Below are positions 34,230 to 43,496 of a stretch of 64,000 nt of DNA, piece by piece. The notes below the pieces were generated by a model. The model saw only the letters and a list, made by a program, of their open reading frames with translations. It had not been told where the DNA came from and made no database searches. Positions within the stretch are counted from its first letter, which is position 1, and every line of letters begins with the position of its first letter. Made by a program: the position numbers and the translations under genes. Origin of the DNA: SpSt-333 sp964371615 (GTDB lineage: Bacteria; Bacteroidota; Ignavibacteria; UBA10030; UBA8401); contig CAYJMS010000001.1 of assembly GCA_964371615.1 (NCBI GenBank), positions 1,116,001 through 1,180,000 on the forward strand. Direction: 5' to 3'.

Positions 34230-35162
34230 ATGAGAAAAACGTACATCCATATCATTTTTACACTTCTTTTTACCGGTGCCTTGTTCGGACAGGCATTTGT
34301 AGATAAAGGATTTCATCCTAAATCGACGGCGCTCGGCAGATCGGTTGTAGCCATGACCAAGGATGCATCATTGCTCTATTATAATCCTGCCGCCATCGGA
34401 TTTGAAACGTCGGCAAATGTATTTGCCGGCTATGCGAATCTTTATCCGAGTATTGATGGTGACAATATGAATCTCATGAATGCCGGCGGTGCCTATTCAT
34501 TGGGATCGATTGGTGTCATTGGAATAGGTGTAAGCCAGTTTTCACCGAATCATTGGAGCGAACAGGTTTTTATCGGCTCGTTTGCCACTAGAATGTTTGG
34601 TGAAGATCTATCCGTTGGAGCGAGTGTCAAAGTACTTCGGTGGAGCGCCGATGCACCGCAGGGTGAAAATGCAGTTCCGGAGCCGGCCCTCTCGTATACC
34701 GGGTTCACATTCGATGCAGGAATCAGTTATATCATACCAGAAATTGCCGAAGAAAACGACCTCTCTGTCGGAGCATCTATTGTGAACATCACACAACCGT
34801 CCACCGCGTCCAACGGATCGAGCGATGCAGCGCTGCCAATGTCCTTGAATGCAGGAGCGATGTTCCATTCACGGAAATATAATTATTCCGTTATGGCCGG
34901 AACAATGCTCAGCGACGGTGACGTCAAGATCACTATTGGCGGCGAATTGATGGCATTGCGATCGTCGCTCGGAGGTGTGGAGAGCGAATTCTTTGTTCGG
35001 CTCGGCGGGGGCAGATTGACCGCAGAGGATTCTCAGGGTGAATATAACGGCGGCTTCGGATTGAAGATAGACAGTTTTATCATCGATTTTTCCTACTCCT
35101 ATCAGGCATTTATGCGAAACGTAGGTGGGATCTCATCCATTTCAGTCGGCTATGAATGGTAA
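34230..35162 (+). CDS. PorV/UPF0164-like outer-membrane barrel
   Basis: This 310-aa outer-membrane protein has a signal peptide (about 1-21) and an N-terminal motif shared with PorV/PorQ proteins of type IX secretion: KGFHPKSTALGRSVVAMTKDASLLYYNPAAIG. The rest is alternating beta strands and it ends in an aromatic (ISSISVGYEW), as outer-membrane barrels do. In known T9SS, PorV shuttles cargo from the translocon to the attachment complex, and PorQ is a paralogue. Which of these this is, or whether it is a third type, cannot be decided by eye. The ATG at 34230 is chosen over the longer frame because it gives the signal peptide. Next gene 1 bp downstream. Confidence 0.78.
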   Translation: MRKTYIHIIFTLLFTGALFGQAFVDKGFHPKSTALGRSVVAMTKDASLLYYNPAAIGFETSANVFAGYANLYPSIDGDNMNLMNAGGAYSLGSIGVIGIGVSQFSPNHWSEQVFIGSFATRMFGEDLSVGASVKVLRWSADAPQGENAVPEPALSYTGFTFDAGISYIIPEIAEENDLSVGASIVNITQPSTASNGSSDAALPMSLNAGAMFHSRKYNYSVMAGTMLSDGDVKITIGGELMALRSSLGGVESEFFVRLGGGRLTAEDSQGEYNGGFGLKIDSFIIDFSYSYQAFMRNVGGISSISVGYEW

Positions 35163-35163
35163 T

Positions 35164-38160
35164 ATGAAACGATTCATCATCATCTGTATTGTCGTAGTAA
35201 GCATGCACTCCGGTGATGCGGCGGGTCAATTTATCAACCGCGATCAGATTAAGGGAGCGGGCGGGTATGCAAACTATTCCGGCAGAAACTACGAGAATTA
35301 CAGCGTTCAGTTCAATAAGAGAAAGATTTACGATAACTTCGGAAATTTTCTTGTCGACGGTCTTTCGGTGTACGAATTGGGAGAATCGCAGAGCCAATTC
35401 ATCGATCCGGTCCTCGGCGGCAGCAACGTGCAAAAATCGAAATATTATAATCTTTGGTTCAATAATCTCCTCATCGGCAGCGATCAATACGGCGGATTTG
35501 CATCCCGCATTATGCTGGGAGAAGCGATCCGGACCAAATTTACATCATTGACGCTGGATAAGGCGCGCTTCAACGGCATACGGTGGGATGCCGCCACCAA
35601 TAAATACCGCGGCAGCATACTTGCGTCCCGGGTTTCTGATCCGGTCCGCATCCGGTTCGATGCGTCATCACTGCCGAATTCTATTTCCAGACCGCGCGAC
35701 TGGTCGGTCTATCTGTTTGGCGGTCATTTTGAGACAGATATCGGCGATGTCCTCACCATCGGCGCCACCTATATCAATCAGCACCAGCGCCACAGCAGCA
35801 TCAACAGCGACGCCAGTTCCATGAAAGGGGATGTTGCCAATGCCGTTCCCCGTATCATTTTCGTCCGCGTTCGCGATGATTCGCCGACCGACTTGTCCGG
35901 CGCCATGTTATACGCTCCCCCCAAAGTGATCATCAACGGAGTCGCGCGGTCCACAGTCAATATCAACGGAAGAGTGCCGAGTCCGTTCAATACGAATCTC
36001 AATAATCCCATTCAGTATTATGTCTTTAAGGATTTTTCGATAACGGAGAGACTCTATACTGAAGGCGCGACATTCTTTGACGATCCGATTCTTGGTCCGG
36101 TGCCGTTCAACCAAACATCGTATAATGCTTACCGCTTCAATTACGGAAATATTCCGCCGCCGTCATATCCGTTGGAGATTCGCGGAAATTCCAATTATGT
36201 CTATGCTTTTGTGATGCCGTTTTCCACGGAGTCCGCTTCGTTCCAATTGCTGCTGGCAAACGACTACGCACTGGATGCTGCACAGGATTGGGTGTTGCAG
36301 CGGGATGAATACCCAACTGAGCAACTAAATCTCTATCCAAACCATACCGACAGTACCCGCCTGGGCCGTCCGACACCATTTTTTACGGTGGAACGTGCCA
36401 CCGGCAATGTGCAAGACGGTTCGAATAAAAAGTGGGTCACCTACAATTACGGTCTCAACACCGGTATGTCGGTGTACGGATTGAATTTCAAATTCAATTG
36501 GAATGGATTCGATATCGAGGGAGAATTCAATACCAGTAATTCGTATAAAAAGTATCCGCTGCTTGCGTCAACGCATATGGAGCAAACGGGAAAAGCATTC
36601 TTTCTCCGCGGCACGAAGAAGATCGGGCGATTGACAATCGGCGGCGAACGATACCGGATCGATCCGTGGTATGGTACCGCTCTTGATCTGTATATGCTGG
36701 AGAACAGCTTCTATAGTTCTCCCGGCGGGCAGGGAACGATTACGTATAATCCTCCCGATCAGTACGGGTACACCGCAGACGATATCAATAAAACCCGTAC
36801 GGACGGTATTTTGCCCGGCGGTGCGTTTTTTGCACTTGTCGACGACAATGATGACAACGATCGATGGGAGGACGGATTCTATTTTTATAACGCCAAACCC
36901 AATACATCGTTTCCACGCAATACGGATGTGTTGAATCCGAATTCTGTCAATGTCAATCCGTATTCACTCGGGTATCGACAGAACGTGAATGAATTGACCG
37001 GATTGAGCGACATCATCCGAAAACCGGATACCGGTATTTTTCCCGGCAAAGATAAGGATAGAGACGGTATCCCGGACGACGACAGGAACTCAAACGGACT
37101 TCCGGATTACACCGAAGATTTTATGACGTATTACAGCGATCCGCCGGCATTCGAAGCGGGCGATGACTGGAATAACAACGGTGTGATTGACGTGCAGGAG
37201 AACGACATTTACCCTGACTATCCGTATAATCCCGACATCGACGGGTACCATTATTTCTCCACGTTTGAAGCGGCAAAAAATCTTCAATTCGGACTCGGAC
37301 TGCTTCGTGAAGACGGTATTATCCGGGGCGGACGGAACCATGTCAACTATTTCAAGGCAACGTACGGCGTTGCTACTCCGCGCTTTGGCGCTATCGATCT
37401 CTACTATACCCTCAAACGCGTGTGGGACGATCTTCCCAATGACGGTTTCCAATTTTCGGGCGTGATTCAGGCAGATCCGACTCCGGCATACATACGCGAT
37501 GCTGTGTTGTATCGGAACAGCCTTGTCCATACGCTGTATATCGGGACGCAGTACACGCAGATTCAGAATTTCAACATCGAAAACAATGTCCGGTTCGAAT
37601 TCAACGACCGGTTTATCGTCGGTGTACCGACGCTCGAGAAGCTCCAGCAGGGTACATTGATCGACGAACAATTTCAGGGTGAACGGACTTCTCTCGGCTT
37701 GGTGAATAAGATCGATTATACCTATTCGCTGCTCGACAACCGATTGAAACTTCGTCCTCAATTCAAGGTGCGAACATTGAAGATCGTCACCAAAAACGCG
37801 TTTGACGACGGATCCAATTCCACCAATATTGCAACGCATACGCAGACCGTCATACCGATTTTCCGGACCGATTACCGTTTAACCGATAATACGGAACTCC
37901 ATTTCGGTGTGCAGGGAACAAAGTTGTTCGGCATGTCCGAATTTCTCATGGTCAAAAACAGATTCTTGAGGGACGGCGTCGGCGACTTCAATTCTTCGAC
38001 GACGGCTATTTCGGTCACGAACCGTACGCAATACAGCGGGTATAATATTGTGATCGATTTTGGATATAAAGTTACCAGTTTTGAATTTCAACGGTTTGAT
38101 GAGCGGAAGAACAACACTCAATTTTCATTGATATACTTCACCATTTTTGCAGGATATTGA
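35164..38160 (+). CDS. Large putative outer-membrane barrel with Asp-rich Ca-type region
   Basis: I do not recognise the family of this 998-aa exported protein. It has a signal peptide (about 1-21), then long stretches of amphipathic beta strands, and ends in aromatics (FSLIYFTIFAGY), as barrels do. Around residues 620-690 there is an Asp/Asn-rich segment with DKDRDGIPDDDRNSNG and AGDDWNNNGVID, which reads like thrombospondin-3/dockerin-type calcium loops; an earlier cluster DDNDDNDRWED is near 560. The size is far below SprA, so it is not a simple SprA homologue. It lies between the PorV-like barrel (1 bp) and a DUF4159 lipoprotein (4 bp), suggesting a shared outer-membrane machine. The ATG at 35164 precedes the signal. 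Confidence 0.6.
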   Translation: MKRFIIICIVVVSMHSGDAAGQFINRDQIKGAGGYANYSGRNYENYSVQFNKRKIYDNFGNFLVDGLSVYELGESQSQFIDPVLGGSNVQKSKYYNLWFNNLLIGSDQYGGFASRIMLGEAIRTKFTSLTLDKARFNGIRWDAATNKYRGSILASRVSDPVRIRFDASSLPNSISRPRDWSVYLFGGHFETDIGDVLTIGATYINQHQRHSSINSDASSMKGDVANAVPRIIFVRVRDDSPTDLSGAMLYAPPKVIINGVARSTVNINGRVPSPFNTNLNNPIQYYVFKDFSITERLYTEGATFFDDPILGPVPFNQTSYNAYRFNYGNIPPPSYPLEIRGNSNYVYAFVMPFSTESASFQLLLANDYALDAAQDWVLQRDEYPTEQLNLYPNHTDSTRLGRPTPFFTVERATGNVQDGSNKKWVTYNYGLNTGMSVYGLNFKFNWNGFDIEGEFNTSNSYKKYPLLASTHMEQTGKAFFLRGTKKIGRLTIGGERYRIDPWYGTALDLYMLENSFYSSPGGQGTITYNPPDQYGYTADDINKTRTDGILPGGAFFALVDDNDDNDRWEDGFYFYNAKPNTSFPRNTDVLNPNSVNVNPYSLGYRQNVNELTGLSDIIRKPDTGIFPGKDKDRDGIPDDDRNSNGLPDYTEDFMTYYSDPPAFEAGDDWNNNGVIDVQENDIYPDYPYNPDIDGYHYFSTFEAAKNLQFGLGLLREDGIIRGGRNHVNYFKATYGVATPRFGAIDLYYTLKRVWDDLPNDGFQFSGVIQADPTPAYIRDAVLYRNSLVHTLYIGTQYTQIQNFNIENNVRFEFNDRFIVGVPTLEKLQQGTLIDEQFQGERTSLGLVNKIDYTYSLLDNRLKLRPQFKVRTLKIVTKNAFDDGSNSTNIATHTQTVIPIFRTDYRLTDNTELHFGVQGTKLFGMSEFLMVKNRFLRDGVGDFNSSTTAISVTNRTQYSGYNIVIDFGYKVTSFEFQRFDERKNNTQFSLIYFTIFAGY

Positions 38161-38164
38161 TCCA

Positions 38165-39640
38165 GTGAAACGCGCGTTCATCGTTGCATTAGCTGTCTGT
38201 TGTCTCGCCGGTTGCGATAGTGTCTACCATTACGTCATGTTTCCTTCGGACAGGGTCGAATATACGCTTGTTCCCAACATGCAACTGATGGGAAATGCCG
38301 ACAGCGGAAAGATCAGGTTGAGCGACGATAAGCAGACCGTGATCTATGACGCAAAGGATTATAAAATTGAGTTGAAATACATGACCGATTATCAACTCAA
38401 TACATTTGAATTCCCGGAACAGTCAACGTCGGGTCAGTTTTCGACAAATCCTTTTACCTTCGGAGACTGGGTCGATCCGGATTTGGGATACGTACCAAAC
38501 CGATTTACGGTATTTAAAGTGACAATCTATAATTATGCCGGGGGGAAAATCAATTTCGATCCCGAAAATGCAATCCTCGTTACCGATAGAGGTGATGCGC
38601 TGGCGTGTTATGGCCGCGAAGAAAAGGGAAGCAGGAATTACAGCATGGAGGCGTACTTCAAACGACGGAAGGGAACGTCGGGTATTGATGATGATGTTTT
38701 TGAAAGCAGGATGGGCATTGTCCGGAGAACCGTGCATTATCTGGGGAAACCGATCTTTCGCGGCGATGTGCGCGATGGTTTGATCGTTTTCGATCCGTTG
38801 GTCGACGAAGTAGAACAGGTAAAGCTGACGATAAAAGATTTTATTCTTGGGTACGACGAAAATAATCAGGCATCCGAATTCACGACATTGAATTTCTATT
38901 TTTCGCGTGAACAATTCGAACTGCCGAAAACATCCGGTACCGTAGCCGGGCGAACAATGGAGGCAGCCGTTGATCTCTTTCCACCGGGTATAATACCAGG
39001 CGGTGATGTGACGATTGCGGTGAAGACCACGAATGTCAGCGATGTATCGCAATTGATGCAACCGATGTCGAATTATTGGAACCAGAATACCGAATTCAAT
39101 GCGACATTTGTCAAATCGGCAATACAAAGCCAAGACCTTGACCGGGCAAACATTCTTTTAATTGTCTCGGATGAGGGACAGGTGACTTTGACGCAATCTC
39201 ATGAAGAAGCAACAGCCCGGTTTATTCAAAAAGGCGGATTCGTCATAATTGATGAACGATCGGCAATGGCGCAAAGTGAGAATTGGCAGACATTAAACAA
39301 TTACGTACTGAACGTCGGAACGATTCTTAAAAACGACGCACGGTTCGGGAAATTACCGAGCGATCATAAAATCTTCAGTACGTGGAAACAGATTACGACA
39401 TTGCCGCCGGTGGATGAACAATTAATCACCGACGACAACCGGGAATCGCGCTCCACATTATGGGCATTGTATTATAAGGAGCGTCCGGTGATTGTGATGA
39501 CGAATCGCGGTTATGCAACCGCATGGGGAGAGTTTGGACCGCCGGAAATGCGTGTCGGTAAGAATTTTGAACCACATAGAGAATTGTTCACTAACATAGT
39601 ATATTACGGTATTAAGACGGGAACAAATGCAAAAAAGTAG
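38165..39640 (+). CDS. DUF4159 lipoprotein
   Basis: This 491-aa lipoprotein has a signal with lipobox LAGC (C17). A beta-rich central part (about 30-280) is unknown. The C-terminal part (about 290-480) looks like DUF4159, with ILLIVSDEGQ, KGGFVIIDER, SDHKIFSTWKQI, VIVMTNRGYATAWGEFG and FTNIVYYGIKTG. The same blocks occur in the protein at 46634, so the two are paralogues in this domain. DUF4159 is a Rossmann-like or glutamine-amidotransferase-like fold of unknown function. The start is GTG 38165, chosen because it puts positive charges before the hydrophobic core. The stop overlaps the next gene by 14 bp. Confidence 0.72.
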   Translation: MKRAFIVALAVCCLAGCDSVYHYVMFPSDRVEYTLVPNMQLMGNADSGKIRLSDDKQTVIYDAKDYKIELKYMTDYQLNTFEFPEQSTSGQFSTNPFTFGDWVDPDLGYVPNRFTVFKVTIYNYAGGKINFDPENAILVTDRGDALACYGREEKGSRNYSMEAYFKRRKGTSGIDDDVFESRMGIVRRTVHYLGKPIFRGDVRDGLIVFDPLVDEVEQVKLTIKDFILGYDENNQASEFTTLNFYFSREQFELPKTSGTVAGRTMEAAVDLFPPGIIPGGDVTIAVKTTNVSDVSQLMQPMSNYWNQNTEFNATFVKSAIQSQDLDRANILLIVSDEGQVTLTQSHEEATARFIQKGGFVIIDERSAMAQSENWQTLNNYVLNVGTILKNDARFGKLPSDHKIFSTWKQITTLPPVDEQLITDDNRESRSTLWALYYKERPVIVMTNRGYATAWGEFGPPEMRVGKNFEPHRELFTNIVYYGIKTGTNAKK

Positions 39641-40244
39641 AACGCTTGTATTAGTCCTTTTTATGTTCGTCTCAACCCTTACCGCGGGAGATCCGACACT
39701 GCAGGCGTTATCGTTGTATACCGCCCTTCAAATGACGGATTCCGTGCAGAGTGGTGAAAGAATACAATTAAGCAGCGAAGAATCGCAATCCCGCAAGACA
39801 ACGGCATTGATATATTCCTGCGTCCTGCCCGGCTCCGGACAAACGATGCTGGGGCATACGTATAAAGGAGTGAGTTTTACGGTCGTTGCATTCGGTTCCA
39901 TACTGACGGCTGCTATTTCGCATAATAATTATATCGCACGAAACGAACGGCTTGACGCTTTGGAGTATCAATATTCCATAGCGACGAATTGGATCAGTGC
40001 CAACCAGTTATATACCGATATGATCGGCGTTCAAAAGAAATTGGTTCAGGACAGAGACCGGAGAAACATTTTCCTTTTAGTCAGTGCGGTGGTGTGGACG
40101 GCTAATATTGTGGATTTGTTGTATAATACAGAGGATATGGGGCAAACGCTCTTTTCCGATGATCACTCCATGCCGATGCATGGCATTGCGGCGGTTGATT
40201 CACCTCACAGACCGTTAATGAGTTTTTCAATACCATTATATTAG
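39627..40244 (+). CDS. DUF5683-like membrane protein
   Basis: This 205-aa exported or membrane protein has an N-terminal signal (about 1-20), then a region resembling DUF5683: YSCVLPGSGQTMLGHTYKG, a transmembrane segment (about 75-95), a basic/Tyr-rich helical stretch, and a second hydrophobic segment (about 145-165, LLVSAVVWTANIVDLLY). The PGSGQ..GH..KG motif followed by a helix is the basis for the call. In Bacteroidota such proteins sit in the envelope, with no known activity. It overlaps the DUF4159 lipoprotein gene by 14 bp and precedes a lipoprotein by 1 bp. Confidence 0.68.
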   Translation: MQKSRTLVLVLFMFVSTLTAGDPTLQALSLYTALQMTDSVQSGERIQLSSEESQSRKTTALIYSCVLPGSGQTMLGHTYKGVSFTVVAFGSILTAAISHNNYIARNERLDALEYQYSIATNWISANQLYTDMIGVQKKLVQDRDRRNIFLLVSAVVWTANIVDLLYNTEDMGQTLFSDDHSMPMHGIAAVDSPHRPLMSFSIPLY

Positions 40245-40245
40245 T

Positions 40246-40689
40246 ATGAATCGAATTACGTACGTATTATTATTCCTAGCGGCAATGATCATTGGTTGCG
40301 ACGATGAACGAAGCGTTGTGCCGAACATTCATGACAGCAAAGTGCCGGAGATCATCGGATTGACCTATAGTGTCGATACCAATAGCGTCGGTCAAAAGGT
40401 GATTCACCTCCGATGGGGGTATGATTCGTTGCGGTACGGTACCGATCGTTTGCAGGCGAATCTGCGTGATTGGGAGATTTATCGCAGTTCGACCGATACC
40501 TCTCAATTTACTTCGAGAGGAAAAACATTTTTCCCTGTGTGGGACGACGCTTCTGCCGAAGTGCAGCCCGGCGGCAGGGACAGCGTCATCATCTATTATA
40601 GAATCTATCCGAACGGGTACCTGGTGGACAATATCCAATACATTGGTAAACCGACGGAAGTGCTCGAAATTGTAGTAAGAAAAAAATAA
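40246..40689 (+). CDS. Small lipoprotein of unknown function
   Basis: This 147-aa lipoprotein has a clear lipobox (LFLAAMIIGC, C18) followed at once by acidic residues (CDDER), the kind of charge seen in Bacteroidota surface-export signals. The mature part is a single beta-rich domain that may be a fibronectin-like fold: IHLRWGYDSLRYGT, WEIYRSSTDT and VIIYYRIYPNGY alternate hydrophobic and polar residues, as FnIII domains do. I give no function. It belongs to the operon between the DUF5683 protein and the large T9SS cargo. Confidence 0.62.
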   Translation: MNRITYVLLFLAAMIIGCDDERSVVPNIHDSKVPEIIGLTYSVDTNSVGQKVIHLRWGYDSLRYGTDRLQANLRDWEIYRSSTDTSQFTSRGKTFFPVWDDASAEVQPGGRDSVIIYYRIYPNGYLVDNIQYIGKPTEVLEIVVRKK

Positions 40690-40721
40690 CTGATCGAACG
40701 TAATAAAAAAGGAGAGACACC

Positions 40722-43406
40722 ATGAAAAACATTTACACCTTGTTGTTCGCGGCTTTGGTGATGTTGTCTAACAGCAGTGTGGGACAGCAGCACCTTGATC
40801 CCGCCAATTACATCACGGTTGATAATCCCTCCAACCAGCCTCAGGGTGGAACCGCCAACACACCGGAATATTTTGAAGTGGGGCCATGGTTTAACGGCAC
40901 GACAGGTCTCGCATACGGCGGAAATTATCGTCAGACATCGCAGCTGGGTGGTGAAATAATTGCGGGACGATCTGCAACATGGATTGTCAGTGTCCCGCCG
41001 GAAAAAGGGGGGACGTATCTGATATACAATTATGTTCTTCAAGCAGCGAACAACGCGTCCGATATTTACTATACTCTGCAATATGAATTCAGCAGTGTTA
41101 TTCAGGATTCCGTGCGGCATGATTTGAGACGATCGGCAATCACCCTGGCCAGTGTTGCTATTGGCGCATGGGTTCCCATTATGATCGATACATTGGGTGT
41201 CGGTAATTATAAATTGACGGTTGCGGCAGATTCTCTTTCGGGTTCCGCAATCATGCGGGCCGATGCAATGCGGATCCTGCGAAGTTCAGCAACAGGACCG
41301 GATCTGGAATTCGGACGACGAAGCCGCGATGGATTCGACACGTTGCGAGTCGGCGAGAATTGGCTCGATGCACCTCTCGGCAGCATTACCTACAAGGAAA
41401 TTCCGCTGTATAATCTCGGTACGTCAAATGTTGAAGTCACCGATGTGTATGCAACAACAACTCCCAACCGGTGGGATATCAAAGTGGCGAATGGAGGATC
41501 GTTCCCGGTCGTCATTCCTCCCGGCCAAAAGAGAAATGTCGTCGTCGGTTTCCGGCCGTTCCAGGAGGAAACAATCGCCGATACGCTGGTGATTGTGAGC
41601 AACGACTCTGCAGAAACGAATGCCAGCATTCCGATCAGTGGAAACGGTATTAACTATAATTTCATTCTTAATTCCAGTGTGGTCAATGAACCCCATTATA
41701 ATGCACCATTCGATGAATTAGGGAATCCAAAACGTCCCGAAATCATCCGAACCGGAAATTGGGCATCGAGTCAAACAGGAATTTCGGCTTTTCCATATCC
41801 GATCGCGGGCGGTAACCTGGGCGGTACATATACATTTGATGCTATTGCTTCAACAGAATATCGATTTCAATTACCTGACAGCGTAAACGGCCAACCGGGT
41901 TCTGCAGGATACTATTTCATAGAACATGGTGCTATTCCATTTACATCAAATTCCGAGAACAATGCCCAGGTGACCATAATCCCTGCATTTTCTATCGATA
42001 CCATTCGATATGCGTTCAATCAAAGCGGCCTGATTACACCGCCGTTCTTTTACCCTCTCCATGATCTCCCGATATTTCTGAATCAGGGAGATTTCACCAG
42101 CGTGAACATTTATCGCACTATTGCAACCAATGCAGTGCTGCGGGCCGATCTTCTCCGTATCCGCAAGATACCGACCGGACCGACACTGAATGCAACCGCA
42201 CAGCTAAACTTTGGCAATGTCTCGATCTATGAATCCGAGAGGAATGCTGCGGATAATTATCATAAGGATCTCGTCATCACCAGCGGCGGTGAATCTGCAT
42301 TACGGATTGACAGTGTTGTCATCGCGAATCCCCGCTATTATTCGATGGTCGGATTGCCGGCAACACCGTTCCTGCTTCCCGCCATCAACGGAACTCAAAC
42401 AGTATCGGTAGAATTTAAACCGGACACCATTGCATTGGATCGGAATACGACCATTCGCATCTATTGCAATGATACGACAAAAAGTCCGTTTGTGATACCG
42501 GTAACGGGAAATGGCGTAGGAACGGGCGTGTTGGTTGAAGAAAACGATGTCCAGGGATCGTATGTGTATCCGCAGACACCGGTGGTGTATCAGGATCTTG
42601 CCAATTTAAATAAATGGCAAACATTGTCGACCGGAAGCAGCGGTGCAAGTTATGTCGGATACATTTACCATTTGGATGGAGACCCCGCGATGCAAAATAA
42701 GGCATACGTGGAATATTTCCCCTCCATTCCCATGCTTGGCGGCCATGGTGCTGAACTTGATACATTTAATGTCTATGCACGGGTGCCGGTTGGTTCTGTG
42801 AATTCGTCACCTGCCGTAAAATATCTCATCTTCCAGGGGGGCGGCGGTGAAGTGAAAGAAGTTGTTGTGAATCAAAACAACAGAGGATCCGACCGAGTCT
42901 TTTTAGGCGCGGCAGTATTTCTCCGTTCCGGTACGAGAGACGCCCACGGTGCCGGCGCAATCAACGGATATATTCGCGTGGAAAATGACACCACTCTTGT
43001 CAACGCTTATTATGCCGATTCGCTGGTCAATCGCGCCCGACAAGACAGTTCTTTGATCCGAGCGGATGCGATCATTCTGCAGGAAACTCTGACGGGTGTA
43101 GAGTATGAAATCATGCCGAATATTCCGTCGAAATTTGATCTGTCGCAGAACTTCCCGAATCCGTTCAATCCGACGACACGGATCCGGTTTGATCTGCCGA
43201 ATTCCGTCAATGTCCAGCTGCGGATATTCGATATCCTCGGCCGCGAAGTGCGGTCGCTTATCAACGAGCGACACGACGCCGGATCATACACGGTGACGTG
43301 GGATGGTAAGAATAATATGGGACGTCAGGTTTCCTCCGGCGTCTACATCTATCACCTGAAAGCCGGAGAATTCACCTCCTCGAAAAAAATGGTGATGATG
43401 AAGTAG
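40722..43406 (+). CDS. T9SS cargo with three golvesin-like and two anchor-type domains
   Basis: This 894-aa secreted surface protein has a signal peptide at about 1-21. Three related beta-sandwich modules (about 25-190, 315-485 and 605-785) each close with a xxRADxxxI motif (MRADAMRIL, LRADLLRI, IRADAIIL), resembling golvesin/Xly carbohydrate-binding-like domains. Between them lie two ASPM/SPD-2/Hydin-like choice-of-anchor D domains (about 195-310 and 490-600, each ending IPxxGNG). The C-terminus (about 800-894) is the type IX sorting domain: QNFPNPFNPTTRIRF, then ILGREVRSL, SGVYIYHL and KKMVMMK. It is the last gene of the first envelope operon, with a strong GGAGAG ribosome site and a terminator after it. 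Confidence 0.85.
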   Translation: MKNIYTLLFAALVMLSNSSVGQQHLDPANYITVDNPSNQPQGGTANTPEYFEVGPWFNGTTGLAYGGNYRQTSQLGGEIIAGRSATWIVSVPPEKGGTYLIYNYVLQAANNASDIYYTLQYEFSSVIQDSVRHDLRRSAITLASVAIGAWVPIMIDTLGVGNYKLTVAADSLSGSAIMRADAMRILRSSATGPDLEFGRRSRDGFDTLRVGENWLDAPLGSITYKEIPLYNLGTSNVEVTDVYATTTPNRWDIKVANGGSFPVVIPPGQKRNVVVGFRPFQEETIADTLVIVSNDSAETNASIPISGNGINYNFILNSSVVNEPHYNAPFDELGNPKRPEIIRTGNWASSQTGISAFPYPIAGGNLGGTYTFDAIASTEYRFQLPDSVNGQPGSAGYYFIEHGAIPFTSNSENNAQVTIIPAFSIDTIRYAFNQSGLITPPFFYPLHDLPIFLNQGDFTSVNIYRTIATNAVLRADLLRIRKIPTGPTLNATAQLNFGNVSIYESERNAADNYHKDLVITSGGESALRIDSVVIANPRYYSMVGLPATPFLLPAINGTQTVSVEFKPDTIALDRNTTIRIYCNDTTKSPFVIPVTGNGVGTGVLVEENDVQGSYVYPQTPVVYQDLANLNKWQTLSTGSSGASYVGYIYHLDGDPAMQNKAYVEYFPSIPMLGGHGAELDTFNVYARVPVGSVNSSPAVKYLIFQGGGGEVKEVVVNQNNRGSDRVFLGAAVFLRSGTRDAHGAGAINGYIRVENDTTLVNAYYADSLVNRARQDSSLIRADAIILQETLTGVEYEIMPNIPSKFDLSQNFPNPFNPTTRIRFDLPNSVNVQLRIFDILGREVRSLINERHDAGSYTVTWDGKNNMGRQVSSGVYIYHLKAGEFTSSKKMVMMK

Positions 43407-43427
43407 TCCAACGCGATTCACGAAACG

Positions 43428-43488
43428 CAGAGTCGCAGAGTCGCGGAGTGCGGTCATTGCGCCTCTGTTGCTCTGCGATTCTGTTTTT
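43428..43488 (+). terminator. Long imperfect hairpin terminator between envelope operons
   Basis: Bases 43428-43448 (containing two CAGAGTCG-type repeats) pair with 43463-43483 over about 21 positions with several G-U pairs and one clear mismatch, around a 14-base loop. TTTTT (43484-43488) follows. It ends 8 bases before the TPR gene, so the downstream operon needs either read-through or a promoter I cannot see. Confidence 0.78.
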
Positions 43489-43496
43489 AGGGTTTT

